64,000 bases of DNA from Clostridiales bacterium (GTDB lineage: Bacteria > Bacillota > Clostridia > Christensenellales > Borkfalkiaceae): the NCBI GenBank assembly GCA_015055615.1, contig SVHT01000003.1:185669-249668 (forward strand), given 5' to 3'. Below are positions 1 through 7,985 of the stretch, one piece after another; position 1 is the stretch's first letter; each line of letters opens with the position of its first letter. The position numbers were made by a program, and so were the translations under genes. Below the pieces are notes generated by a model. That model saw nothing but the letters and a program-made list of their open reading frames with translations. It did no database searches and was not told the DNA's origin.

Positions 1-1
1 T

Positions 2-235
2 GTGGTAAAGCGTGTTCCCGACGCAGTTGACCGCAAAATTGCCTACGTTGTGATGACGGAAGAAACGATGCAAGCGTATGCTGCGGAGCTTAAAGTACTT
101 AAAACGTTTATCGGGAAAACCGTCAAAGAATACGGCGTGGAAAAATTTTACACTCTTTGCGAAATGATGAACGAGTTTTTGACGGTTGTCGAAAAGGAAA
201 AGGAGCAATCCTCCTGTAAATCGTGCAAAAAGTAA
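2..235 (+). CDS. MarR-family transcriptional regulator, C-terminal part
   Basis: This is the end of a gene cut by the window edge; 77 codons remain. The residues VKRVPDAVDRKIAYVVMTEE resemble the wing of the MarR winged helix (R-x-P-D-x-x-D-R followed by a strand and the start of the dimerisation helix). The rest is a helical tail that finishes with a Cys/Lys-rich end containing CKSC. The ABC exporter gene starts 60 bp downstream on the same strand, the usual partnership of a MarR repressor with the efflux system it controls. The true start and the DNA-recognition helix lie outside the window, so the family call rests on the wing region alone. Confidence 0.65.
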   Translation: MVKRVPDAVDRKIAYVVMTEETMQAYAAELKVLKTFIGKTVKEYGVEKFYTLCEMMNEFLTVVEKEKEQSSCKSCKK

Positions 236-295
236 GCAATAAAAAATAGTTCGCCGCGAAAAAAGAGAGAAAATAAACGGTGAAAGAGGTTATAC

Positions 296-3055
296 ATGTT
301 ACAATTAAAAGGAATTAAAAAGGACTACAAGACCGCGGGCTCGGTGGTGCACGCCCTGCAAGGTGTCGATTTAAACTTCCGCAAAAACGAATTCGTGTCC
401 GTTTTGGGCGCGTCGGGTTGCGGTAAGACGACCTTGCTGAATATCATCGGCGGGTTAGACCATTACACGGAAGGCGATTTGGTTATCAACGGCAAGTCCA
501 CCAAAGCGTATAAGGACCGCGATTGGGACGTATACAGAAATCATCGTATCGGTTTCGTGTTCCAATCCTACAACTTAATTCCCCACCAAAGGGTTTTGGG
601 GAACGTCGAAATTGCGCTGACGATTGCAGGTCTTTCTAAGTCCGAGCGCCGTCGTCGCGCGGAAGAGGCGCTTAGAAGAGTAGGCTTGGAAAACGAAATG
701 CACAAAAAGCCCAATCAGCTTTCGGGTGGTCAAATGCAGCGTGTCGCTATTGCGCGTGCGCTCGTCAACAATCCCGAAATCTTGCTCGCGGACGAACCCA
801 CGGGTGCGCTCGACACGGTGACCAGCGTTCAAATCATGGATTTGATTAAGGAAATCGCAGGCGAACGCCTCGTTATCATGGTTACGCACAACCCTGAACT
901 CGCCGAGGAATATTCCTCGCGTATCGTTCGCTTGCAGGACGGCTTGGTGATTAGCGACAGCAATCCTTATTCTGCCGAAGAGGAAGAAAAAGAACGCCTT
1001 GCGGAAACGGCGGAGGAAACGGCGGAAGCCGTAGAAAAAGCAGACGAAACACAGGAACAAGCAACGGCGGTAGAGGTAAAACCCGTCAAGGCGAAAAAAC
1101 CGAAAAAGGAACGCTCTGCGATGTCCTTCTTCACGTCGCTGGGATTGAGCGCGAAAAACCTTTTGATGAAAAAGGGGAGAACTGTCATTACCTCCATTGC
1201 GGGCAGTATCGGTATTATCAGCGTGTGCTTGGTTTTGGCGTTGTCCAACGGTTTTAGTAACTTTATTGCCAAAACGGAAGAGGATATGCTCTCGTCGTCG
1301 CCCGTAACGGTATCGAAAAAGGCGATGGATTTCGAGGCGGTTATGGCAGGGCTTAGCAATGCAGGCACAATGCCCGACCTTTCCCAGCTTCACGACGAAG
1401 TGTACATCAACTCCTTCTTGACGAATTTGGCAAACGGTATGATGATTGAAAACGACATCAGCGACGCCTATCTCGATTACGTAAAGAAAATGCCCCAGGC
1501 ATATTATGAAGAGATTAAATATTCCACGGGCGCGCAGATAAAACCCAATTTGTTCATAAAATCGCCCTTCAACCTTTCGATTGGCGGTTCGACGGGAGGA
1601 ACGGAACAGTCGGAAATGTATATGTCCGTTTCCCAAATTAAGGATGCCTATATCACGGCGTTGAGTAATCCGGACCTTGGCGAGGGAGAGGTTGGAAATT
1701 CCTCGGTCGTAGAATTGGCAGAGTACTTACCCTTGCTCGGTGAAATTATCACCACGATGCCAGGGACGGGCGACCTTGAAAGTAGCGATTACGCGCAGTA
1801 CGTTTTGTCGCAGTACGACGTCATAGCGGTCAATCCAAAGGATAAGGTATTTGGCAATGCAACGGGTATTCCCCAAAAAGCAAACGAGGCGGTACTTGTC
1901 ATTGGTGGAAACAACGAGTTGACGGACATCTTGCTTGCGCAGTTGGGTATCCTGGATTCGGAGAAATTCTTGGAACTGTCTAACTTAGGAAAGGGAAACG
2001 AAGAAAACAACGAAAGGGACGAGCTTCCTACCATATCCTTCAACGAGATATTTGAGACAGAATATTATTTCTTCAACAACGACGACGTATACGTGGAACC
2101 GCCTTTCGCGATTCCCAATATGCCGTTCATGTACAAAGGCATGAGAACGATTGATAAGGAAAACGACGAGTTCAAGACGGTACGTATCACGGGTATTTTG
2201 CGATTGAAGGACGGTCTTTCGTTCGGCTGTCTGTCGGAAGGCTTGAATTTGACGGAAAAATTCGTCAACGATTTCGTGGCTGGGGAAATGGAAAATCCCT
2301 CTAAATTGGCAAAATATCTCCAAGAAAACGGGAACTGTGAATTGCCGGGGCTTGCGCCCTTGAAGGAATACCGCGTAGGCGATACGGACACGATTGACGC
2401 AGAGGCTGCGCTCGCTGCAATCGGCGCGTCGGACGAAATCACCAACATTTCCTTCTACACCCAATCCTTTGACACCAAAAAGGGTATGCTCGCATACCTC
2501 GACGGTTGGAATACGCTGTGCAAACAAGGCGCTGAATATAAATGGACGGATGCCGACGGCGAGCATGTTATCAAACTCGGCAATGGTAAAGATGTAAAAT
2601 ATATCGATACAGTCGGCGCGTTGATGGGCATGGTAGAAATGATGCTCAATGCGGTCACGATTGTCTTGGTGGCATTTACGTCCATATCCTTGGTCGTATC
2701 CTCGGTCATGATTGGTATCATTACCTACGTATCCGTTGTAGAAAGAACGCGCGAAATCGGTGTGCTTCGTTCGCTCGGTGCAAGAAAGAGGGATATCAAG
2801 AACTTGTTCAATGCCGAAACGTTTATTATCGGCGCGGCGTCAGGTATATTCGGCGTAGGCGTTACTTACCTGCTGTCGTTTGGCGTCAATGCCGTCCTCG
2901 GCAAGCTGACGGGTATTAGCACACTCGCGTCGTTGCCTTTCGGCTCGGCGGTAATCATGATTTGTATCAGCATTGGCTTGACCTTAATCAGCGGTCTGAT
3001 TCCTGCGCGCGCGGCGGCGAAGAAAGACCCCGTAGTTGCCCTTCGCAGCGAATAA
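296..3055 (+). CDS. ABC transporter, fused ATP-binding and FtsX/MacB-like permease
   Basis: This is a 919-residue fusion of an ATPase and a permease. The N-terminal ATPase shows Walker A GASGCGKTT (38-46), signature LSGGQ (142-146) and Walker B ILLADEP (162-168), as in the MacB/LolD/BceA group. A charged Glu/Lys linker (about 230-275) leads to the first membrane segment near residue 300. A large extracytoplasmic region follows, then three C-terminal membrane segments carrying the FtsX-type sequence VVERTREIGVLRSLGA. Such proteins export peptides or lipophilic compounds or act in envelope stress. The substrate is unknown. It is probably co-transcribed with the preceding MarR gene and ends at a strong terminator. 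Confidence 0.88.
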   Translation: MLQLKGIKKDYKTAGSVVHALQGVDLNFRKNEFVSVLGASGCGKTTLLNIIGGLDHYTEGDLVINGKSTKAYKDRDWDVYRNHRIGFVFQSYNLIPHQRVLGNVEIALTIAGLSKSERRRRAEEALRRVGLENEMHKKPNQLSGGQMQRVAIARALVNNPEILLADEPTGALDTVTSVQIMDLIKEIAGERLVIMVTHNPELAEEYSSRIVRLQDGLVISDSNPYSAEEEEKERLAETAEETAEAVEKADETQEQATAVEVKPVKAKKPKKERSAMSFFTSLGLSAKNLLMKKGRTVITSIAGSIGIISVCLVLALSNGFSNFIAKTEEDMLSSSPVTVSKKAMDFEAVMAGLSNAGTMPDLSQLHDEVYINSFLTNLANGMMIENDISDAYLDYVKKMPQAYYEEIKYSTGAQIKPNLFIKSPFNLSIGGSTGGTEQSEMYMSVSQIKDAYITALSNPDLGEGEVGNSSVVELAEYLPLLGEIITTMPGTGDLESSDYAQYVLSQYDVIAVNPKDKVFGNATGIPQKANEAVLVIGGNNELTDILLAQLGILDSEKFLELSNLGKGNEENNERDELPTISFNEIFETEYYFFNNDDVYVEPPFAIPNMPFMYKGMRTIDKENDEFKTVRITGILRLKDGLSFGCLSEGLNLTEKFVNDFVAGEMENPSKLAKYLQENGNCELPGLAPLKEYRVGDTDTIDAEAALAAIGASDEITNISFYTQSFDTKKGMLAYLDGWNTLCKQGAEYKWTDADGEHVIKLGNGKDVKYIDTVGALMGMVEMMLNAVTIVLVAFTSISLVVSSVMIGIITYVSVVERTREIGVLRSLGARKRDIKNLFNAETFIIGAASGIFGVGVTYLLSFGVNAVLGKLTGISTLASLPFGSAVIMICISIGLTLISGLIPARAAAKKDPVVALRSE

Positions 3056-3072
3056 GAAACGAATCCAAACCA

Positions 3073-3113
3073 AAAAACGCCTTGCGGACATCATACCGCA
3101 GGGCGTTTTTTTT
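3073..3113 (+). terminator. Rho-independent terminator of the ABC exporter gene
   Basis: AACGCCTTGCGG (3076-3087) pairs with CCGCAGGGCGTT (3096-3107), and eight T residues follow (3106-3113). It closes the MarR/ABC transcription unit. Confidence 0.9.
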
Positions 3114-3131
3114 GTTAGGCTCGCATAAAAA
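3108..3131. repeat. Left direct repeat of the XRE/membrane-protein islet
   Basis: This 24-bp stretch (six T, G, TTAGGCTCGCATAAAAA) recurs at 4787-4810 with two mismatches. The two copies bracket the XRE regulator and two membrane protein genes. The left copy sits directly on the T-run of the upstream terminator. Confidence 0.65.
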
Positions 3132-3184
3132 GTGTCAACGCCAAAATCGGCGCAAGACGAAAAAACAAGAGCGTTTGCGCCTTG

Positions 3185-3397
3185 TTAATAGTCTTTCAAA
3201 CACAGAATGTAATCGACGGAAACCTCAAAATTCTTTGCAATAGCAATCAAAAATTCCGTCGTCGGGGCACTCTTTCCCATCTCCCAAAGGGAAACCGTGT
3301 CTTGTGAAACTGATAATATCGCCCCAAATCTTTGTTGAGATAAACCGTGTTCTAAGCGAATTTCTTTTATTCTTTGTCCAATACACTCTAATTCCAT
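3185..3397 (-). CDS. Small XRE-family (Cro/CI-type) repressor
   Basis: A 70-residue protein that is essentially one helix-turn-helix domain: IGQRIKEIRLEHGLSQQRFG, then recognition-helix residues VSQDTVSLWEMG, and a short C-terminal helix ending VDYILCLKDY. There is no separate sensor domain. It is transcribed divergently from the two membrane protein genes at 3490 and 4195. Two 17-bp inverted repeats lie in the shared intergenic region, one 11 bp upstream of its start codon and one inside the divergent promoter. I infer that it represses the membrane genes and itself. What relieves repression is not visible. Confidence 0.88.
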   Translation of the reverse strand: MELECIGQRIKEIRLEHGLSQQRFGAILSVSQDTVSLWEMGKSAPTTEFLIAIAKNFEVSVDYILCLKDY

Positions 3398-3407
3398 ACT
3401 TCTATCT

Positions 3408-3424
3408 TACGAAAAATTCTCGTA
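3408..3424. promoter_or_regulatory. Candidate operator O1 of the XRE repressor
   Basis: An imperfect 17-bp inverted repeat with outer arms TACGA and TCGTA, matching the second site at 3437-3453. It begins 11 bp upstream of the repressor start codon, where binding would block the repressor's own expression. The two site centres are 29 bp apart. Confidence 0.6.
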
Positions 3425-3430
3425 AAATAC

Positions 3431-3459
3431 TTGACATACGAGAAAATCTCGTATATAAT
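3431..3459 (+). promoter_or_regulatory. Consensus sigma-A promoter with operator O2 as its spacer
   Basis: Perfect TTGACA (3431-3436) and TATAAT (3454-3459) are separated by exactly 17 bp. The spacer itself is the inverted repeat TACGAGA-AAA-TCTCGTA. A bound repressor would therefore occupy the promoter core. It drives the genes at 3490 and 4195. Confidence 0.9.
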
Positions 3460-3489
3460 TAACATACAAATTTACTAGGGAGGATTCTT

Positions 3490-4191
3490 ATGTTTAAAGA
3501 ATTTTGGAAAAAACGAGGTTTTAGGAAAGTTGTTCTTAATTGGGGTGGGATAGCGTTCGTCTTTTTGCTCTCGGCTATTTTATCGATCGTATTGGCGCCT
3601 ATGCTCGAAAGTAAAATTATTTATATTCTGACGGCTGGTTGTTTTTTGCTGATTTGTTGGCCGATAAGACAAATTGCTGATACCTATAATCTTTATATGG
3701 AAATGTACAGGAATACCCTGTTAGCGCAGAAGAGAATGCAAGAAATTGCGTTAGAATTAAGCGCAAATGATTTTAAGGCGTCTAAGCATTTCTCAGCTTT
3801 CGCCTATAATTATATTGAATATCGCAACGATTTTAAGGCTACGGATAATATCCACATTTGGTTGGATGAAGAAAACAAGCGCATTGCGTATGCAAAGTTA
3901 TTACCAAACCTTAATGACGTGTCTGAGCCCAAGCATTTTAAGATTTATAAATACTCGGATTTGCGGAGCACCAAAATTGTTACCAAGTATGAAGAAACGA
4001 GCGTGCGTAAGATATTGACGGAGTTGTATGTTCGACTTGAATTTGCGGGGGACGATTATGGCTCCATAATGCCCGTGAACGACAATCAACGCTATAATTG
4101 CGATACACCCGAATACGATGAAGTTATGCAACAGGCGGAAGATTTCAAAAAACTCCTCGATGAGATAATAGAAAGTAGTCAGGAGGGGTAA
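3490..4191 (+). CDS. Hypothetical membrane protein, two N-terminal membrane segments
   Basis: I do not recognise this 233-residue protein. Two hydrophobic segments (about 14-36 and 43-64) are followed by a soluble, charged region of about 165 residues rich in Lys, Glu and Tyr, probably cytoplasmic by the positive-inside rule. Start choice is supported by GGGAGGATT seven bases before the ATG. The next membrane protein gene starts 3 bp after this stop, so the two are co-translated. It is controlled by the operator-bearing promoter at 3431. The sequence is more A+T rich than the flanking housekeeping genes, consistent with the islet being acquired. Confidence 0.75.
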   Translation: MFKEFWKKRGFRKVVLNWGGIAFVFLLSAILSIVLAPMLESKIIYILTAGCFLLICWPIRQIADTYNLYMEMYRNTLLAQKRMQEIALELSANDFKASKHFSAFAYNYIEYRNDFKATDNIHIWLDEENKRIAYAKLLPNLNDVSEPKHFKIYKYSDLRSTKIVTKYEETSVRKILTELYVRLEFAGDDYGSIMPVNDNQRYNCDTPEYDEVMQQAEDFKKLLDEIIESSQEG

Positions 4192-4194
4192 TTT

Positions 4195-4779
4195 ATGAAT
4201 TGGTATACAAACGACGGAGATAAAAAGGATGATAACGAACAAACGTTATCAGTTGTAAAGAAGACATCTTCCAAAAGCAAAAAATTGAACGTCCAATCTT
4301 CTAAACCCTTACTAATTATATTGCCGATTGTTTTGGTAATCTTAATATTATTGTATAGCGGTGCGCCCCTTGTTAAGTGTGTAGAACGAATGAGTATTTG
4401 GGTAGATGGACATCCTTGGGACCCTTTATCGCACAAAATAGAATCGAAACAGGATATTTATAATTCAATAAAATGGCTTGCGTTCGGGGTTGCTATAAGC
4501 GTTTTGGTCTTAACTTCCTATTTAATGTTAGTAATCCGTTATAAGCGCCGTGCCAATTTCGTGGATTATGTCGGAGGGGCGTTTTCTATACTGTCTGTTT
4601 CCGTATGGTTGGCGGCTTGGATTTTAAAAGAGGGTGGCAACGATGAAACAGCACGCGAGGGTATATTTTTAGGAAATATGAGTGTGAACTATTACATGTG
4701 CATTTCCTATTGGATTATCATGGCTCTATTGGTCGGCTATGCGGGGTATTATTGGTTTATAGTAAGACAACGGAGATAA
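4195..4779 (+). CDS. Hypothetical membrane protein, four membrane segments
   Basis: A 194-residue protein of unknown function. A charged N-terminus with many Lys and Ser (1-36) is followed by predicted membrane helices at about 38-56, 94-114, 125-144 and 167-190. The loop between the first two (GAPLVKCVERMSIWVDGHPW) is probably extracytoplasmic. The SD GGAGGGG lies inside the end of the preceding gene, and the start is 3 bp after its stop, so the pair forms one operon. No enzyme or transporter motif is seen. The partner and the XRE repressor suggest an accessory two-protein membrane system. Confidence 0.72.
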   Translation: MNWYTNDGDKKDDNEQTLSVVKKTSSKSKKLNVQSSKPLLIILPIVLVILILLYSGAPLVKCVERMSIWVDGHPWDPLSHKIESKQDIYNSIKWLAFGVAISVLVLTSYLMLVIRYKRRANFVDYVGGAFSILSVSVWLAAWILKEGGNDETAREGIFLGNMSVNYYMCISYWIIMALLVGYAGYYWFIVRQRR

Positions 4780-4786
4780 TCAAGTC

Positions 4787-4810
4787 TTTTTTATTAGGTT
4801 CGCATAAAAA
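4787..4810. repeat. Right direct repeat of the XRE/membrane-protein islet
   Basis: This is the second copy of the repeat at 3108-3131 (22 of 24 identical). It lies 8 bp after the stop of the second membrane gene and ahead of the DUF378 gene. Between the repeats lies about 1.66 kb. Confidence 0.65.
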
Positions 4811-4850
4811 TTATCCGTCGGCGCATACTGCTTACAGGAGGGAAGAAAGT

Positions 4851-5078
4851 ATGCGTATCGTTAACATTATCGCTTATATTTTGGTAATTGTCGGCGCGAT
4901 CAACTGGGGTTTATTCGGTTTGTTTAACTTAAACCTCGTGTCCACGGTATTCGCGGGCGCGCGTACGGCAGGCTCTATCATCGTGTATTCGTTGATTGCG
5001 CTTGCGGCGTTGTGGTTGATCCTTTCGCCAATCATCACCAACGGCGTGCTTTGGTTAAGGGGCAGACGCGCGGAATAA
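4851..5078 (+). CDS. DUF378 family small membrane protein
   Basis: A 75-residue integral membrane protein beginning MRIVNIIAYILVIVGAINWG. The early VGAINWGLFGLFNLNLV sequence is the hallmark of DUF378 proteins, whose function is unknown. Two membrane segments are visible (about 4-25 and 38-62). A longer reading frame extends upstream, but AGGAGGGA directly precedes the ATG at 4851 and fixes this start. It ends 50 bp before a bidirectional terminator. Confidence 0.85.
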   Translation: MRIVNIIAYILVIVGAINWGLFGLFNLNLVSTVFAGARTAGSIIVYSLIALAALWLILSPIITNGVLWLRGRRAE

Positions 5079-5127
5079 CGCCCGTTTGCGCGTATAGCAA
5101 CAAGCTATACGCCAAAGTATCTATCAA

Positions 5128-5160
5128 AAAAACGCGAGTCGTTAAAACTCGCGTTTTTTT
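5128..5160. terminator. Bidirectional terminator between convergent genes
   Basis: AAAAACGCGAGT (5128-5139) pairs with ACTCGCGTTTTT (5147-5158), with T residues to 5160 and A residues before the stem. It can serve both the DUF378 gene and the DUF1508 gene that converges on it. Confidence 0.88.
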
Positions 5161-5182
5161 ATTTTACTTTCTTATACAAGAA

Positions 5183-6559
5183 TTAGTCCTCGTCATTGAC
5201 GATAGGGGAGCTCAGCGCAAATCTCTTTACAGAATCTACTGCGCTTTGACATTGACGGCGGGTTTTATAATGCTCCCCAAGGCAAAGGAGCTGATTGTTG
5301 CCGTTGAGCAACTTAAAGATATAATCGCCACGCTTGGTCGGAAGAATACGGAAATTACCCTTTTCGATATTCTTCTTATGCGTCTCCAAACCGCTGAGCG
5401 CACCGCTTTGCGAGGTGTAATCTTCGGAAGAGAGCAGTTTTTCGCCGTTGTTTGCAAACAATTCAAAGAAGTAGGATTCGTTGCCCATATCATCCGTTTG
5501 CTTGGAAACTACCCATTTCCCAACGGCGCTATCCGTTGCGGGAGCAACCGTAGCAACCTCATCGTCCGCAGACGCCTTCACGATAACTTCTTGTACGTCG
5601 TTATCCACGACCGCCGTTTCCGCAAAACGCTTGGTGGAGTCAATCGCGCTCTCGCATCTTGCGCGACCCGTATAATTTTCCCCGGTGCAAAGGAGCATAT
5701 TTTTTGCGTTCAAAAGCTTAAAGATATACGTGCCTTTCTTGGTCAGCGACACCTTGAAATTGCCTTCTTTGATATTGCTGACGTACGTTTCCACGCCCTT
5801 CTTTGCGCCCGATAACGTCGTGTATTCTTGGCTTTCCAATAACTTTTCGCCGTTGGAGGCGCGCAATTCAAACGAATAGGTCACGTCCTTGACGTCGCCG
5901 TTTTCCAGCTGAGCGCTTACCTTGTAAAACACCCATTTGCCACGGTATTTCGTTTGCTTTTTCTCTTCCGCGTTTTCCTTTTTCACTACGGGAGCGGGAA
6001 CGGGCGTTTTCTTTGCGGGGGACTTTTTAGCGGGCTTAGGCTCTTTTTCAACCTTTTCAACCTTTTCCACCTTTTCCACCTTTTCCGTGCTTTCCACAAC
6101 CGCAGGCGCAGCCTCTTCTACAACCTCTTGCGCAGGAGCAGGTTCTTCCGCGGGTTCTTCCGTAGGCTGTTCTACAACCTCTTGCGCAACCTCTTGCGCG
6201 GGAGCGGGTTCTTCTGCGGGTTCTTCCGCGGGTTGTTCTACAACCTCTTCTGCGACTTCACTTACAGGAGCAACCTCTTCCACGGTTTCTTCTTTCTGCG
6301 CCTCGGGTTGCGGTGTTGCTTGTTCGGGCGCGGGCTTCATTGCCTTGCGGAGAGCTTTCTTGCGTTTGTGCGATTTTATCGCCAAAACGATAATCAAAAT
6401 AAAAGCAACGAACAACAAAATCGCGAAAGCAAAGGTTACCCAAAACATAAACGGATTGTTCAATAAATACCGATATACGGTACTCGCGACGCCACGCAAA
6501 TGCAACGCGTCGACGATAGGACTAAGAACTTTTTTCACAGCCGATAATAAAGCGTCCAT
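5183..6559 (-). CDS. Membrane-anchored protein with two DUF1508 (YegP-like) domains
   Basis: A 458-residue protein. One membrane segment lies near residues 37-62 and a basic stretch follows. A long low-complexity Pro/Glu/Ala region carries repeated EEPAEEPAPAQE units and four KVE repeats. Two DUF1508 domains end the protein. Each domain has the pattern W-V-x-x-K ... YxFELxAxNGEKLLxSxxYT, then G-x-F-x-x-x-x-x-K-G-x-YIFKLL. DUF1508 proteins are usually small and cytosolic; a membrane anchor with a long charged stalk is unusual. The start is set at 6559, not the earlier in-frame ATG at 6592, because AAAAGGAG stands just before it. Function is unknown. Confidence 0.8.
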   Translation of the reverse strand: MDALLSAVKKVLSPIVDALHLRGVASTVYRYLLNNPFMFWVTFAFAILLFVAFILIIVLAIKSHKRKKALRKAMKPAPEQATPQPEAQKEETVEEVAPVSEVAEEVVEQPAEEPAEEPAPAQEVAQEVVEQPTEEPAEEPAPAQEVVEEAAPAVVESTEKVEKVEKVEKVEKEPKPAKKSPAKKTPVPAPVVKKENAEEKKQTKYRGKWVFYKVSAQLENGDVKDVTYSFELRASNGEKLLESQEYTTLSGAKKGVETYVSNIKEGNFKVSLTKKGTYIFKLLNAKNMLLCTGENYTGRARCESAIDSTKRFAETAVVDNDVQEVIVKASADDEVATVAPATDSAVGKWVVSKQTDDMGNESYFFELFANNGEKLLSSEDYTSQSGALSGLETHKKNIEKGNFRILPTKRGDYIFKLLNGNNQLLCLGEHYKTRRQCQSAVDSVKRFALSSPIVNDED

Positions 6560-6689
6560 AAAATCTCCTTTTTTGTCGAAAAAAACCGACAAATAAAATT
6601 TTGTTATAATATTGTAATATAAAAAAGGTAAAAAGTCAATACCGACTTTAAAAAATTTTCGCTATATTCACAAAAAAAACACGAAAAAA

Positions 6690-6718
6690 TTGACATTTAT
6701 ACGGAAATACTGTACAAT
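6690..6718 (+). promoter_or_regulatory. Promoter placed for a leaderless transcript
   Basis: TTGACA (6690-6695), a 17-bp spacer, and TACAAT (6713-6718). Only six bases separate the -10 box from the ATG at 6725, and there is no SD sequence. Transcription should start at or next to the start codon. Confidence 0.82.
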
Positions 6719-6724
6719 AAAACT

Positions 6725-7969
6725 ATGGAAAAGATACGTCTTGCCGTAATCGGCGGCGGCGCGTCGGGGTTAATCCTTGTCAACGCGCTGGCAGAACACA
6801 ACTTAAAAAATGGTACGCCCCCTTTCAAAACGGTGGTTTTCGAGCGTGGAGAGCGTGTCGGAAAAAAGCTCTCGTCCACGGGCAACGGACAGGGTAACGT
6901 TACCAATTCGGCGGCAACCTCGTCCGAATATTTTTCGTCCGACGCGTCCTCGCAGAAAAAAATCTCGGCGATTTTGCGCGCTTACGACGATAAGGATTTT
7001 GGCGCTTTTTGGGCGCGCAGAGGGGTACTTTTGATTCACGACGAGCGTGGCAGAGCCTATCCCGCAGGCAGACAAGCCTCCGCCCTTACCGACGCCTTGC
7101 GTTTTTATGCGACGGAAAAGGGGGTAGAATTGCGCACGTCCGCCCACGTAACGGATATACGAAAGGGAGCGGACGGGTTTGTGCTTACCTATCAAAGGGA
7201 AGGGCAAACGCATACCTGCCAAGCGGAAACCGTGGTGCTTTGCGTCGGCGGTAAAGCGGCGAAAAACTTCGGTACGGACGGTACGTCCTATGCCTTAGCG
7301 CAAAATTTCGGGCATACCGTAACGCCGTTGTCCCCTTCGCTCGTGCAGTTAAAAACGGACGTCACGTATATTAAAACGCTCAAAGGTATTCGTGTAAACA
7401 ACGGCGGGTTAAGGGCAAAAACGCCGTCGGGAGAGTATGCTGTTCGCGGGGATATTATCTTCACCGACTACGGTGTATCGGGGGACGCGGTGTTCCGCAT
7501 TTCAGCCTTTATTGCTAGACAAGGGCTTGCTGATGGCAAAACCCAACTCTTTATCGATTTCTTGCCCGAATATACAGAGGCGGACCTGCTTTCGGCGATG
7601 CAAGAAAAGCGCAAAACCTACACGTCCATTGACAATAACGAACTTCTTTTTGGGGTAGTCAATAACCAAATCGGCAGGGCGGTTTTACGCCGTGCGGAAG
7701 GGGATATCAAAAAGGCGGCGCATCTCGTCAAAAACTTCCCTTTGACGGTAACGGGCAGTTTGGGCTTTGACTACGCGCAAGTAACCAAGGGCGGTATTCC
7801 GCTCTCGGAAACGGACGAAAGCTTGCAAAGCGCTCTTGTTGAGGGGTTGTATTTCACGGGCGAAGTTCTTGACGTGGACGGTCAATGCGGCGGTTTTAAC
7901 CTGCAATGGGCGTATTCCTCGGCTTGTACGGTGGCGGCGGCGCTTGCAAAAGTCGACGAAAAAATATAA
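6725..7969 (+). CDS. HI0933/BaiN-like FAD-dependent oxidoreductase
   Basis: A 414-residue flavoprotein. The N-terminal dinucleotide-binding motif GGGASG (10-15) is followed by the family-typical RVGKKLSSTGNGQGNVTN. The C-terminal FAD contact resembles GEVLDVDGQCGGFNLQWAYSS. These features match the HI0933/YhiN family, which includes the bile-acid reductase BaiN; the substrate here cannot be told. The gene lacks an SD and sits six bases after a strong -10 box, so it is probably translated from a leaderless mRNA. A second, unrelated FAD enzyme gene follows after 16 bp, suggesting shared redox work. Confidence 0.88.
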   Translation: MEKIRLAVIGGGASGLILVNALAEHNLKNGTPPFKTVVFERGERVGKKLSSTGNGQGNVTNSAATSSEYFSSDASSQKKISAILRAYDDKDFGAFWARRGVLLIHDERGRAYPAGRQASALTDALRFYATEKGVELRTSAHVTDIRKGADGFVLTYQREGQTHTCQAETVVLCVGGKAAKNFGTDGTSYALAQNFGHTVTPLSPSLVQLKTDVTYIKTLKGIRVNNGGLRAKTPSGEYAVRGDIIFTDYGVSGDAVFRISAFIARQGLADGKTQLFIDFLPEYTEADLLSAMQEKRKTYTSIDNNELLFGVVNNQIGRAVLRRAEGDIKKAAHLVKNFPLTVTGSLGFDYAQVTKGGIPLSETDESLQSALVEGLYFTGEVLDVDGQCGGFNLQWAYSSACTVAAALAKVDEKI

Positions 7970-7985
7970 AAGGTGGGGGGACGGT

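Noticed and set aside
575-1636. Long antisense ORF in the ABC exporter gene
   Set aside because: It is a shadow of the real gene: no SD, Phe/Arg/His-rich product, and full overlap with well-supported motifs on the other strand.
5012-5815. Plus-strand ORF across the DUF1508 gene
   Set aside because: It crosses a terminator and is antisense to a gene with two recognisable domains.
6574-6580. Spo0A box TGTCGAA upstream of the DUF1508 gene
   Set aside because: A seven-base match is expected several times by chance in 64 kb, and there is no sporulation context here.
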